Source of the DNA: Shewanella sp. GD04112
Lineage (GTDB): Bacteria > Pseudomonadota > Gammaproteobacteria > Enterobacterales > Shewanellaceae
Direction of reading: 5' to 3'
Assembly (NCBI RefSeq): GCF_029835735.1
Contig: NZ_JAOEAL010000001.1
Location: 2,790,001 to 2,854,000, forward strand
DNA: 64,000 nucleotides
A program made the translations under genes and the position numbers. The notes under the pieces are model-generated. The model ran no database searches, was not told the origin of the DNA, and worked only from the letters and a program-made list of their open reading frames with translations. Below, piece by piece: positions 9,172 to 17,902 of the stretch (position 1 is the first letter of the stretch; every line of letters begins with the position of its first letter).

Positions 9172-9975
9172 ATGCTCACTATAACAGCGATTAATGCCTT
9201 TAATGACAATTATATCTGGGTGTTGCGACAAGACTCCCAGCAAGCCGTGTATGTGGTTGACCCAGGTGATGCCAATGTCGTGCTCGACTACTTGCACGCC
9301 CAGCGACTCTCGTTAGCGGGTATTTTGATCACCCATCACCATAGGGACCACACGGGTGGGATCGCCGCCCTAACGGACCACGTAAAACAGACCACAGGCC
9401 ATGACTTAGCGGTTTATGGTCCACAAAGTGAAGATATTCAAGGCATCAATCAGCCAATTGAGCCAACGCTGAGTGATTCACTCACTCTGCCTTTTATTGA
9501 CGCGCCAGTGCGTATCCTGTCCGTTCCTGGTCATACGGCTGGGCATATTGCCTATCTGGTTGATGACGCATTATTTTGCGGTGATACCCTCTTTAGCGCA
9601 GGTTGCGGCCGCTTATTTGAGGGCACACCAAGCCAAATGTGGCAATCCTTAAGTCTGCTCGCGGCGCTGCCCGATGAAACCCGAGTCTACTGCGCCCATG
9701 AATACACTTTATCAAATCTGAAGTTTGCCCAAACGGTCGATACTGATAATGAAGCGCTTAACGCCTATGTGGAGGAAGCAAGCACCCTTCGTGCCCAAGG
9801 CAAAGCCACCATTCCCTCCACGATCGGATTGGAGCGAGCCATTAATCCCTTTCTGCGCCCTTTGTCGCCCACCATAGTCAACAGCATAAAAAATCAGTTT
9901 TGTGATCAAGATCTGACTAAAGCAGATGAACTGACCTGTTTTACCCTACTCAGGCAGTGGAAAGATATTTTTTAG
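9172..9975 (+). CDS. gloB: Hydroxyacylglutathione hydrolase (glyoxalase II)
   Basis: Hydrolyses S-lactoylglutathione to D-lactate and glutathione, the second step of methylglyoxal detoxification. This is a 267-residue metallo-beta-lactamase-fold enzyme with the metal motif THHHRDH (54-60), then PGHTAGH, FCGDTLFSAGCGR and YCAHEYT, which supply the other metal ligands. The N-terminus (LTITAINAFNDNYIWVL) fits the family, so the ATG at 9172 is preferred to the longer frame from 9046; GGCGG lies just upstream. Neighbours yafS-like and mltD match E. coli. Confidence 0.96.
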   Translation: MLTITAINAFNDNYIWVLRQDSQQAVYVVDPGDANVVLDYLHAQRLSLAGILITHHHRDHTGGIAALTDHVKQTTGHDLAVYGPQSEDIQGINQPIEPTLSDSLTLPFIDAPVRILSVPGHTAGHIAYLVDDALFCGDTLFSAGCGRLFEGTPSQMWQSLSLLAALPDETRVYCAHEYTLSNLKFAQTVDTDNEALNAYVEEASTLRAQGKATIPSTIGLERAINPFLRPLSPTIVNSIKNQFCDQDLTKADELTCFTLLRQWKDIF

Positions 9976-10018
9976 TAAAAAACGATCTATTTATGGCTGA
10001 AATTTATACAGTTTTTCC

Positions 10019-10045
10019 CACTTTTGATGATGTAAATCAAAAGTG
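10019..10045. repeat. 10-bp inverted repeat between gloB and mltD
   Basis: CACTTTTGAT (10019-10028) and ATCAAAAGTG (10036-10045) are perfect inverted copies around a 7-base loop. There is no T-run, so it is either a weak terminator of gloB or an operator for mltD. The spacing is wrong for an FNR/EtrA box. Confidence 0.5.
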
Positions 10046-10227
10046 ACCCTACAAGATGTACGATAATTTAGGGACAAGATCAAAAAGATCCCATAGAATG
10101 GCTCGTTTTTGCGTGAATACTTTGCGCTCTGTGTTGCCACTATTTACATAATAATCAATTTGTTAGCTCAATGAGGCTCGATGAGATTGTGCAGTGGCAA
10201 TGCACTAACAGAGGACTATCGTTTTCC

Positions 10228-11775
10228 ATGAGAGTATCACTTTATGTTGTAGCAGGGGGATTTGCCCTGCTCACAGGTTGTCAGACTTTAGACAACCATC
10301 AGGTGACCAAACCTGAAGCTGAAACCGTCACAACTGAAAATACCGTCCCACAGTATTATCTCGCAACCGAACCTGAGTCGGCGCAAATTACTGATGTATG
10401 GGAGCGAATTCGTCAAGGAATGCAACTCCCCGTTCCTGACAAAAAATTAGTTAACTATTATCGCGATTGGTACATCAAGAACCCCAAACACCTCGAAGTG
10501 ATTTCTGAGCGTGCGGCGCCTTACATGTATTTGATCGTCGAAGAGCTTGAAAAGCGCCATCTCCCCATTGAGATCGCGTTGCTGCCGATTATCGAAAGCG
10601 CCTTCGATCCCAGTGCATCCTCAGCCAGTGCCGCCTCAGGGCTTTGGCAATTTACAACCCCAATGGCCAGCCATTTTGGGTTAGAGATGAACTGGTGGTA
10701 CGACGGCCGTCGCGATGTGCCCGCCTCCACGGTGGCCGCGTTGGACATGCTCGAATACCTGTATGACAAAACCAATAATAATTGGCTTTATGCGATTGCA
10801 GCTTACAACTCGGGCGAGTCTCGCGTCCTCAATGCGATTAAACGCAATGAAGATAAAGGCCTTAAAACCGATTTTTGGTCACTGGATCTGCCAAAAGAGA
10901 CTGAGCGTTATGTGCCACAATTGTTGGCCCTCGCCGAAGTGATTAAACATGCCGACGAATACGGCATTACGCTAGCGCCAATTGACAACAGCCCTTCTAT
11001 TGAAGTGGTTGATATCGATAGCCAAATTGACTTGGCCATGGCGGCTGGGCTCGCCAATATGACGACCCATGAGCTATTAAAACTCAATCCTGGATACAAC
11101 CGCTGGGCCACTGCACCGACGGGACCCCATACGCTGGTATTGCCGATTGATAAGTCAGAAGAGTTTAAAAAAGCACTGGCCGAAACCGAGAGTGAAGCCC
11201 GTGTGAGTTGGCTCAGATACACCATTAAATCCGGTGACAGTATCGGTGCCATTGCCAAGAAACACCATACCACAGTCAATGCGATCCGTGCGGCTAATGG
11301 TATGAAAAATAACAATATCGTTGCGGGTAGACACCTAATTATTCCGGTCTCTGCCGACGATAAACAGCTGTATGCCATGTCAACCAGCCAGAAGTTACCT
11401 AAAAAAGCGGCAACTTCAACCTCTGGCAATAAGTTGACTTACCAAGTGAAATCCGGCGATACCCTATGGCAAATCGCGCAGAATCATAAGGTATCGGTGA
11501 AACAGCTCACCGCTTGGAACCATTTAAACAAAGACAGTAAATTGCAGATGGGCCAAAAACTGACCATCGTTGCGCCGCCAACCCAAGCGGAAGCGGAGCA
11601 GATTCGCACCGTCAGCTACAAGGTGAAATCTGGCGACTCCTTAGCGCGCATTGCCAGCAAGTTTAAAGTGACGGTTGCCGAGCTGCTCGAGTGGAATAGC
11701 TTAACCTCATCGCAATACATTCAACCCGGCCAAGTGTTAAAGCTGGTGGTGGATGAAAGCAATTTAAATGCGTGA
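10228..11775 (+). CDS. mltD: Membrane-bound lytic murein transglycosylase D, lipoprotein with three LysM domains
   Basis: Cleaves peptidoglycan glycan strands to 1,6-anhydro products. The 515 residues begin with a lipoprotein signal (FALLTGC, lipidated Cys18). A goose-type/SLT lysozyme domain follows, with the catalytic Glu in LLPIIESAFDP and the conserved SGLWQFTTPMA. Three LysM peptidoglycan-binding repeats come next, each starting Y-x-[IV]-KSGD (about 329-370, 406-450, 464-508). E. coli MltD has two LysM repeats. The open frame begins at 10171, but the Met at 10228 gives a proper signal peptide. Neighbour gloB matches E. coli. Confidence 0.95.
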   Translation: MRVSLYVVAGGFALLTGCQTLDNHQVTKPEAETVTTENTVPQYYLATEPESAQITDVWERIRQGMQLPVPDKKLVNYYRDWYIKNPKHLEVISERAAPYMYLIVEELEKRHLPIEIALLPIIESAFDPSASSASAASGLWQFTTPMASHFGLEMNWWYDGRRDVPASTVAALDMLEYLYDKTNNNWLYAIAAYNSGESRVLNAIKRNEDKGLKTDFWSLDLPKETERYVPQLLALAEVIKHADEYGITLAPIDNSPSIEVVDIDSQIDLAMAAGLANMTTHELLKLNPGYNRWATAPTGPHTLVLPIDKSEEFKKALAETESEARVSWLRYTIKSGDSIGAIAKKHHTTVNAIRAANGMKNNNIVAGRHLIIPVSADDKQLYAMSTSQKLPKKAATSTSGNKLTYQVKSGDTLWQIAQNHKVSVKQLTAWNHLNKDSKLQMGQKLTIVAPPTQAEAEQIRTVSYKVKSGDSLARIASKFKVTVAELLEWNSLTSSQYIQPGQVLKLVVDESNLNA

Positions 11776-11889
11776 TGTTTAGTACTTAGCGACATAGCTG
11801 CTTAGATATTGAGTTAAGCCCATTAATCTGTACAAAAGCAGTGCAGGTTCGGCAAGCATTAAACACTTAAGCCTTTTAATAGGGCAAAC

Positions 11890-11926
11890 AAAAAGGCAGT
11901 AACACTTGGTTACTGCCTTTTTTATT
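11890..11926 (+). terminator. Terminator of mltD
   Basis: The stem AAAGGCAGTAAC / GTTACTGCCTTT with a 5-base loop is followed by TTTT. The A-run on the left could also let it act for the convergent minus-strand gene. Confidence 0.85.
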
Positions 11927-12038
11927 CGCAAGATCCGTCCAAAATCCCCTCGAGACTTGTACTTCGAGCCTGCTGTCTTTCAATCTGCAATGTTAAATAC
12001 ACAGTAGTTTGCAAGAATGGCGCTATGTTTAGCAACCG

Positions 12039-12698
12039 CTACTCGAGGGTGAGCAAGTACACCACGGGCGCCATTGCTGGCAATTCACTCTCCAGCGCCT
12101 TAGCGGCAAATTGCGCCTCAAGATGGGCTCCTTCATTTGGGATCCCAGCCAAGGCTTTTGCCGGGATCGCAAACCTGACCACCAGCTCCTCACCAGCCGC
12201 TAACTGAGTATCACGCAGGGCTTGAGTAAACATCATATCGTCAGACCAAGCCCAAAGACGCTTTCCTTGCACTGTGGTCAGTAGCAAATCGGCTGTCATG
12301 CCCGAGTGATAACGCAGTGCAACCGCCTGAGTCGAGGGATTGCGAACCGTTAATGTCGCCTTAAGGGGTTGTTTAAAATCCACAAAAGCATCGAGGGAAA
12401 GCGTACCAGTGAGCAAAGCCTGAGACTGATTGTTCGAAACCTGTTCCACTTTTAAGCTGGATTTTGCTTCAATTCCCTGTAGTTTGGCCGCTAAATCGGC
12501 GGTCTGTACCACTTCAGGTTGTTTCGCCGCCTCGGTACGAATATCCGTTTTTGGCGGATTAGGCTGGGCCTGCGGGGCAAAGCAGCCAAACAGCTGCCCC
12601 GCCACCAATGCCATCCCAAGTGGGCGCGCAATGCGTGTTAATGTCTGCTTAGGTCGACGCTTGCTAGCAGAAACATGCTTAGCGATGTGTTTTCCCAT
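12039..12698 (-). CDS. Predicted lipoprotein with BsuPI-like domain
   Basis: A 219-residue protein with a long basic N-terminus (KRRPKQTLTRIARP), a hydrophobic stretch and a lipobox-like LFGC (Cys39). Residues from about 100 resemble the BsuPI/intracellular proteinase-inhibitor domain: ATLTVRNPSTQAVALRYHSG, then LWAWSDDMMFTQAL and LAAGEELVVRF. The function is not known; such domains are immunoglobulin-like. It starts 2 bases after the AsmA gene ends, so the two are certainly co-transcribed. The signal peptide is unusually long, so the real start could be internal. Confidence 0.65.
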   Translation of the reverse strand: MGKHIAKHVSASKRRPKQTLTRIARPLGMALVAGQLFGCFAPQAQPNPPKTDIRTEAAKQPEVVQTADLAAKLQGIEAKSSLKVEQVSNNQSQALLTGTLSLDAFVDFKQPLKATLTVRNPSTQAVALRYHSGMTADLLLTTVQGKRLWAWSDDMMFTQALRDTQLAAGEELVVRFAIPAKALAGIPNEGAHLEAQFAAKALESELPAMAPVVYLLTLE

Positions 12699-12700
12699 GC

Positions 12701-14521
12701 CTAAAAACCACCGAGTTTTTTCAGTAGGGAGTCCTTTAATTTATCCTTGGCTTTATCCGTTTCTTCCTTCAACTGATTGTTCAGCAGCGCTTGGGTATCT
12801 AAGGCATACTCAGGTTTTTGGAAGGTGCCGGTGATCGCCAGTGGAATATCAATGCCAGCCAATGCATCTTTCTCGCTACCGCCCTGACCTTTGAGGGAAT
12901 TGACTAAGGTCGTGGTCAATCGGTAATCCAAGCCTTCGGTCAACAGGTTTGCACTGCCTTTACCCGCCACCCGTAATAGCGGTGATGACATGGCAAGATC
13001 AGGATTTGTCGCTACACCGTTTTCTAGGCTGAAGTTACCCGTCAAGCTCGAGAAGTCGGTTTTACGCTCTTCTTTGGTGTCGGCAGACATGTCACCTTTT
13101 AACTTGGCCTGAGCACTACGGATCATTTGTGGAATATTCACCCCGTAAAGGGCACCGTCGGTAATATCAAAACGGCCATTAGCAAGTAGGTTTTTCTTCA
13201 ACTGCTCTGGAATTAAACTCTTACCTTTACCCTTAACGTTGAAATTGGCCGTACCTGCTAGGATTTCCAGCTCAGCGGCATCCTTAAGTAATGGACGAAT
13301 TTGTACACCCGAGATTTGCTTATCAAATTGGTAACTGGCAACTTTTGAGCGGGCATCAACTTGCGCATTGAGCATCAATTTACCTTGGTAAAGATCCGCC
13401 GTCAGTTGCTTAAGATCAACCACACCATTCTTAATGCCTAAATCCATCAACCAGTTCTGCGTTGACAGGTTCGCCACCTTGATGGATTTCACAGCCAATG
13501 TCAGTTTGGCATCTAAGCCATTGAGCGCGGTAAGATCTGGCTCAACCGCCTGAGTCTGTGAAGGCGTGGCAGCGGCTTGTTTTTCCGCCGTATCCGATTT
13601 TGGCAATAAGGCATCGAGGTCAATGTCACCCACTTGCAAATCCGCGTTAATTTGCGGCACTTTACCGCCGTAATTCACCGCCAACTTTCCCGCTGCATTG
13701 ATATCCATCGCCGTTAATTTACTGATGTCCGCCGACAACTGCTTTTTATCTAATGCGATTTGACTATTTAGACTAACCTCTGCGGTCAGTTTTTTATTGG
13801 GGATCCCCTCGCCTTCAACTTGAGTCTCAATATCCAACTTCTCAATCACCAGCTGATTAAAATCATGGCTTAACTTGATTTGTCCTTCGCCTTTACTGCT
13901 TACAGTCATATCAGGTAGGGTCGCGGCGAATTCGTAGGCCATAGGTGCAAATTTATCGAGTGAAAATGCCCCCAGTGTAAATTGCTTCAAGGTTAAGGTT
14001 TGGGTTTGTCCCTTGGCTTCATCAATCAAATTGATTTCGGTATTGGTAATCGAAACGCCGCCCACATCAATGCTGGTTAATTGTGCTTTGGCGCTTGGCT
14101 CGGCAGGCGTTGCGGTTTTTTCTGCGCCCTTGCCCGTTAAGCCATCGAGGCTCGAACTGCCATTTTTACGGGTGACCAGATTGATTTTTGCACCATCAAG
14201 GCTTAGCTGCGCGATTTCAATTTGCTTGCTAAACAGTGGCATAAGCTCGACTTCTGCCACAGCTTTATTCACTTCAAGCATAGATTTGGGTGTAAATCCC
14301 TCGGGATTAGAGAGTGAAATCCCCCCTAGATTAATCCCAACCGTCGGGAAAAATGTCCACGACAAATCATCACCGATGACAAGCTCACGCCCAGTCTGCT
14401 TTTTAACGGCGTTGACAATTTCTGGTTTAAAATCATTAGGGTCGAAAAATACGGTGAGATATAAGGTGACTGCAACCACTAAGGTCACCAGAAGAGCTAA
14501 AAGCCACTTAATGAATTTCAT
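12701..14521 (-). CDS. AsmA family inner-membrane protein
   Basis: A 606-residue member of the AsmA family, large proteins anchored by one N-terminal helix with a long periplasmic beta-rich body, linked to outer-membrane lipid and protein homeostasis. The N-terminal helix is IKWLLALLVTLVVAVTLYL, followed by the AsmA signature FDPNDFKPEIVNAVKKQTGR. The C-terminal third carries the AsmA repeat region (LKGDMSADTKEER, NFSLENGVATNPDLAMSSPL). The open frame starts at 14563; the Met at 14521 has AAGGA upstream and begins at the helix. It lies downstream of an RraA-like gene and upstream of the BsuPI lipoprotein in one minus-strand run. Confidence 0.88.
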   Translation of the reverse strand: MKFIKWLLALLVTLVVAVTLYLTVFFDPNDFKPEIVNAVKKQTGRELVIGDDLSWTFFPTVGINLGGISLSNPEGFTPKSMLEVNKAVAEVELMPLFSKQIEIAQLSLDGAKINLVTRKNGSSSLDGLTGKGAEKTATPAEPSAKAQLTSIDVGGVSITNTEINLIDEAKGQTQTLTLKQFTLGAFSLDKFAPMAYEFAATLPDMTVSSKGEGQIKLSHDFNQLVIEKLDIETQVEGEGIPNKKLTAEVSLNSQIALDKKQLSADISKLTAMDINAAGKLAVNYGGKVPQINADLQVGDIDLDALLPKSDTAEKQAAATPSQTQAVEPDLTALNGLDAKLTLAVKSIKVANLSTQNWLMDLGIKNGVVDLKQLTADLYQGKLMLNAQVDARSKVASYQFDKQISGVQIRPLLKDAAELEILAGTANFNVKGKGKSLIPEQLKKNLLANGRFDITDGALYGVNIPQMIRSAQAKLKGDMSADTKEERKTDFSSLTGNFSLENGVATNPDLAMSSPLLRVAGKGSANLLTEGLDYRLTTTLVNSLKGQGGSEKDALAGIDIPLAITGTFQKPEYALDTQALLNNQLKEETDKAKDKLKDSLLKKLGGF

Positions 14522-14563
14522 AGAAACATCCTTATCAATAACATCTTGAATTTTTGATAACAC

Positions 14564-15058
14564 TTAACTTAGAAAGGCAAAATTTAATGACGCCTCGCTC
14601 ACGGCAATGCCATTCTCATCGGCATAAAGCATCATGCCGGGTTTTACTGTCACAGCGCCAAACTCAATCGGCACATCGATTTGGCCTTGGTTTAATTTTT
14701 CGGTCTTGATGGGCATTGCCCCTAATGCATAGACGCCAAGATTAAAAGTAGAAAGCCTTGCCACATCACGGACATAGCCATTAATCACCACACCTTGCCA
14801 ACCGTTATCAAGGGCACTTTGCGCGATCAAATCCCCTAGTAACGCTCGCCGGGGTGATCCGCCACCATCAACGACCAATACTTTTCCATGACCGGGCTGG
14901 GCCAGCACTTCTTTCACTTTGGAGTTATCTTCAAAACATTTGACCGTTACAACTTCACCCCAAAACAAACGCTTACCACCAAAACTGCAAAATTCGAGCG
15001 GTAACAGCGACAGTTTTGTAGGGTAGTGATCGAACAAATCAGGCAATAGATCAAGCAT
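14564..15058 (-). CDS. RraA-family protein, possible 4-hydroxy-4-methyl-2-oxoglutarate/oxaloacetate aldolase
   Basis: A 164-residue protein of the RraA/HMG-CHA aldolase fold. It shares VKCFEDN and KVLVVDGGGSPRRAL with E. coli RraA, the inhibitor of RNase E. Unlike E. coli RraA it keeps an Asp (GDLIAQ), then exactly 20 residues, then Arg-Asp (YVRDVARL). This D-x20-R-D arrangement is used by the aldolases for metal and substrate binding. The additional acidic residue often seen three positions after RD is Arg here, so activity is not certain. The start has GGAG upstream. It heads a minus-strand run with the AsmA gene. Confidence 0.8.
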   Translation of the reverse strand: MLDLLPDLFDHYPTKLSLLPLEFCSFGGKRLFWGEVVTVKCFEDNSKVKEVLAQPGHGKVLVVDGGGSPRRALLGDLIAQSALDNGWQGVVINGYVRDVARLSTFNLGVYALGAMPIKTEKLNQGQIDVPIEFGAVTVKPGMMLYADENGIAVSEASLNFAFLS

Positions 15059-15277
15059 TTGGATCTCCGCGAAGTGAAAAGTTTAGACTAACCATTATTG
15101 TAGACCCCTACAAGCCCAATGCGAAACTCGACTTTTTAATGAGGTTTACACTTTAAATAGTTTATGAGCATTGGCATAAACATGATAATCTGCGATAGTT
15201 AACCTCCTATGACACCCGCTTGGGTACGTTAATTCATTATTTAGCTTCTCAACTTCTTGTAATAAAGTGAACACCAA

Positions 15278-15598
15278 ATGACAACAGATCTTGATTTGCA
15301 AAGCGCTATTGCCGCGCTCGATGAATATGGATATGAGAAAAAAGCCTCAACGGATCTTGAGCAAGCCCGTAATAAACAACAAATGGGGAAATATATCAAA
15401 TCCCTAGACTACAGTTTACGTCGATTATTGATATTGCAAGAAACTGTTAACGAATTAGTAGAAGAAAAGAAACATCAGCTCGCACAACAAGAAAACATTC
15501 AAACCTATAAAACCAAAATCATCAACCTCTCTCGCGAATTAAACCTTTCCTACGAAGAAGTTTTAGCCATCATGACAGAGTCTAGCACTAAGAAATAA
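15278..15598 (+). CDS. Small coiled-coil hypothetical protein
   Basis: 106 residues, highly charged and helical, with no signal or membrane segment. The central part (SLRRLLILQETVNELVEEKK to about residue 80) has heptad-like spacing. The end (TKIINLSRELNLSYEEVLAIM) loosely resembles the linker of H-NS/MvaT-like proteins, but there is no DNA-binding motif that I recognise. It stands alone in a plus orientation with weak Shine-Dalgarno sequence. A hairpin follows at 15758-15790. Confidence 0.65.
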   Translation: MTTDLDLQSAIAALDEYGYEKKASTDLEQARNKQQMGKYIKSLDYSLRRLLILQETVNELVEEKKHQLAQQENIQTYKTKIINLSRELNLSYEEVLAIMTESSTKK

Positions 15599-15757
15599 CC
15601 CTCTTCGATAATCAGCACTTCTTACCCTTTGTCTGCGAACATCTCGATTCAGTACGGCATCTCAGGATTGTTGCTTGAGTGATTTTGGCGGTTTAAGGAC
15701 GTTATGAAAAACCATTCATGACCAATGCATGATTTTAGTGAATGGCGTTTAGCGAAT

Positions 15758-15790
15758 AGATATAAGGCGCTCAGTTAGCGCCTTATATCT
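15758..15790. terminator. Strong hairpin between convergent genes
   Basis: A perfect 13-base inverted repeat (15758-15770 with 15778-15790) with a 7-base loop lies between the stops of the coiled-coil gene and the DUF885 gene. There is no clear T-run on either side, so its use as an intrinsic terminator is likely but not proven. Confidence 0.6.
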
Positions 15791-15800
15791 GGATGATGGA

Positions 15801-17591
15801 TTACTGCTCTAACATTAATTGGCGAATATATTTCACCGGCGCACTACCATAGCTTAAGAACTTCTCATGGAATGCTTTTAGGTCAAAATCCTTGCCTTTA
15901 AGTTGCTTATATTCTTCGCGGAAATCGTAAATTTCACGGTAACCCGAGTAGTAACTGGTCAGCTGCACTTGGCTTAGGGTGGCACGACGCCATTTTCCTT
16001 CCGCCTCAGCACGTTGCTGGAACGCTTCATCCATCATCAGACTAATGGCTTGTTCTTCAGTCATGCCTTTAACATGAATGCTGTAGTCTAAGATGGTGTT
16101 ACAGATAACACGTAAATTCCACTTGTAATACATCAACCACATTTCAGGCTCGAAATTACCATAACCCTCTTCAAGCATCATGCGTTCGGTATAAACGGCC
16201 CAACCTTCGACCATAGCGCCATTACCAAATAAGCTTTTCACTAAGCTTGGTGACTCATTGGAATAAACTAATTGGGTGTAGTGTCCAGGAATCGCCTCAT
16301 GGATATTTAAAATCTGTAATATCCAGTGGTTATATTCGCGTAAATAGCTTTCTGCGGATTCATCACTCATTCCATCGAGTGGCGTCACGTTATAATAGGT
16401 ATTGCCTAATTTATCATAGGGGCCAGGCGCACTAATCGAAGCTCCCGCATAACCCCGCATATACTCAGGGGTTTCACGCACGACTAATGGTTTTTTAGGA
16501 TCTAAGGTCACTAAGTCTTTTTGATTTACAAATTCAATCAACTCAGGAATTTGTTTACGTACTTCGCTCACAAAGTCATCACGCTTAACGTGCTCTGTCG
16601 ATAATTTATCAATCAATTGGCGAATCGCGATTTTATTGTCGGCAGGTTTTGGCGTAGTGAAATATTTTGGCCACAGCTTGTCGGTGATCTTCGCCATTTC
16701 ACCTTGCACTCTTTCTTTATCCGCCATGGCTTTTTGATAAAGCTGTTTTGCTGTCATACCCGCTTGAATATCAAAGGCAAACTTTTGCTCGTATAATTCT
16801 TCACCAATTCTAAAACTGCGAGCGCCGTCTTTTTTCAGTTGGCTGACCTGTGCATTTAACCAAGTAATATGTTCGTTAATCGCTTGCGTTGCCGTGTCGA
16901 AACGGGATTTAAACAGCGATTTTTCCGCATCTGACAGACCAGAATCCGCCACTTGCTTCAATAAATCATCGGAGAAGACCGAAAACGCACCTTGGTTTTG
17001 CATCACAGCCAATTCAGTGTGTTCTAGGGTTGGCTGCTGAATATTGCTGCGCGCCGCGGCGTAATAAGCAGGGATATTTTCCATTCTGGCCAATACGGAA
17101 CGTAATCTGTCATCCAGTGGCGCAAAGTTTTCATTGATGATTTGTGCAAAACCGCCCGCCACGTTATAGCTCGAGGGATCCCATTGCCAAGATTTAAAGT
17201 CGGTGATTTCCCACGCCATGCTGTTTAGCAGGTTATCAATCAAGTGATAATCGATGGTTTCGTTAGAGCTCAGTGACTTAAGTTCAAACTGTTTCAGCTT
17301 TGCCTGCTGGGCTTTTACAAAGGCAAGCGACTTAACACGGCTCGCTTCATTGGGGATTTCTAAATAGCCATCATTAACATGTTTGCCGCTGTAGAGCGCC
17401 CAGGTTGGCGCTAATTGCCACAGATCATCGATAAAGGTCTGGCTAAATTGTGCAAAGGCGCTGGTCTTGACATCAGCACTGACCGCGCTTGATTTGGCGA
17501 TATCGGCTGACGCTTGAGTTGATTGCGATTGGCAACCCGCAAGGCCTGTGAGCGATAACAAGATCGCAAGAGAGATGGCGGTTTTCTTCAT
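15801..17591 (-). CDS. DUF885 family lipoprotein, predicted metallopeptidase-like
   Basis: A 596-residue protein with a clear lipoprotein signal (LLSLTGLAGC, Cys20) and the DUF885 body. The hallmark HEAIPGHYTQ lies near residue 445, followed by EGWAVYTERMMLEEGYG, as in members of this family thought to be zinc-dependent peptidases or carboxypeptidases. It is probably anchored to the periplasmic face of the outer membrane. AAGGACG precedes the ATG. It stands alone, divergent from rhlE. The substrate is unknown. Confidence 0.88.
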   Translation of the reverse strand: MKKTAISLAILLSLTGLAGCQSQSTQASADIAKSSAVSADVKTSAFAQFSQTFIDDLWQLAPTWALYSGKHVNDGYLEIPNEASRVKSLAFVKAQQAKLKQFELKSLSSNETIDYHLIDNLLNSMAWEITDFKSWQWDPSSYNVAGGFAQIINENFAPLDDRLRSVLARMENIPAYYAAARSNIQQPTLEHTELAVMQNQGAFSVFSDDLLKQVADSGLSDAEKSLFKSRFDTATQAINEHITWLNAQVSQLKKDGARSFRIGEELYEQKFAFDIQAGMTAKQLYQKAMADKERVQGEMAKITDKLWPKYFTTPKPADNKIAIRQLIDKLSTEHVKRDDFVSEVRKQIPELIEFVNQKDLVTLDPKKPLVVRETPEYMRGYAGASISAPGPYDKLGNTYYNVTPLDGMSDESAESYLREYNHWILQILNIHEAIPGHYTQLVYSNESPSLVKSLFGNGAMVEGWAVYTERMMLEEGYGNFEPEMWLMYYKWNLRVICNTILDYSIHVKGMTEEQAISLMMDEAFQQRAEAEGKWRRATLSQVQLTSYYSGYREIYDFREEYKQLKGKDFDLKAFHEKFLSYGSAPVKYIRQLMLEQ

Positions 17592-17826
17592 TCTTTTTCG
17601 TCCTTTTTATATTTATGCGTTAATTCCAGTGCCTCGAGGCGACCGTAAGCGTCTAAAACTTAACTCATCAGACGCCAATAAAAGGACTTAAGTTAATCAT
17701 ATCAGCCGCCTAATTGCAGCTGTGTTGCAAGCGAATACATGCCCAGTTACAAATTTGTAAGCCCAAGCGTCGATAGTGCTCAACTATCAGACTGCATGAG
17801 ATAATCCCCTATTTCACTATCGCTAC
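17592..17826. other. Intergenic region between divergent DUF885 gene and rhlE
   Basis: About 310 bases separate the two starts. Apart from the extended -10 element listed next, I see no gene and no strong repeat here. Confidence 0.5.
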
Positions 17827-17835
17827 TGCTATAAT
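17827..17835 (+). promoter_or_regulatory. Extended -10 promoter element of rhlE
   Basis: TGC-TATAAT, a perfect -10 hexamer with the TGn extension, lies 68 bases before the rhlE start. No good -35 hexamer is seen at the usual distance, which fits an extended -10 promoter. Confidence 0.45.
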
Positions 17836-17902
17836 AGCGACCTGCTTCGCTGTTCGCCTCAGGCCTACAGTTTGCCAATAAATCATTTAGTTGAGACTCT
17901 CA

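Noticed and set aside
10019..10045. FNR/EtrA-type box upstream of mltD
   Set aside because: TTGAT and ATCAA half-sites are separated by 7 bases; FNR-type sites need 4. The same holds for the hdfR-maoP palindrome, which has 6.
10908..11429. 173-codon minus-strand frame inside mltD
   Set aside because: It is a shadow of the LysM region with no ribosome site or family match.
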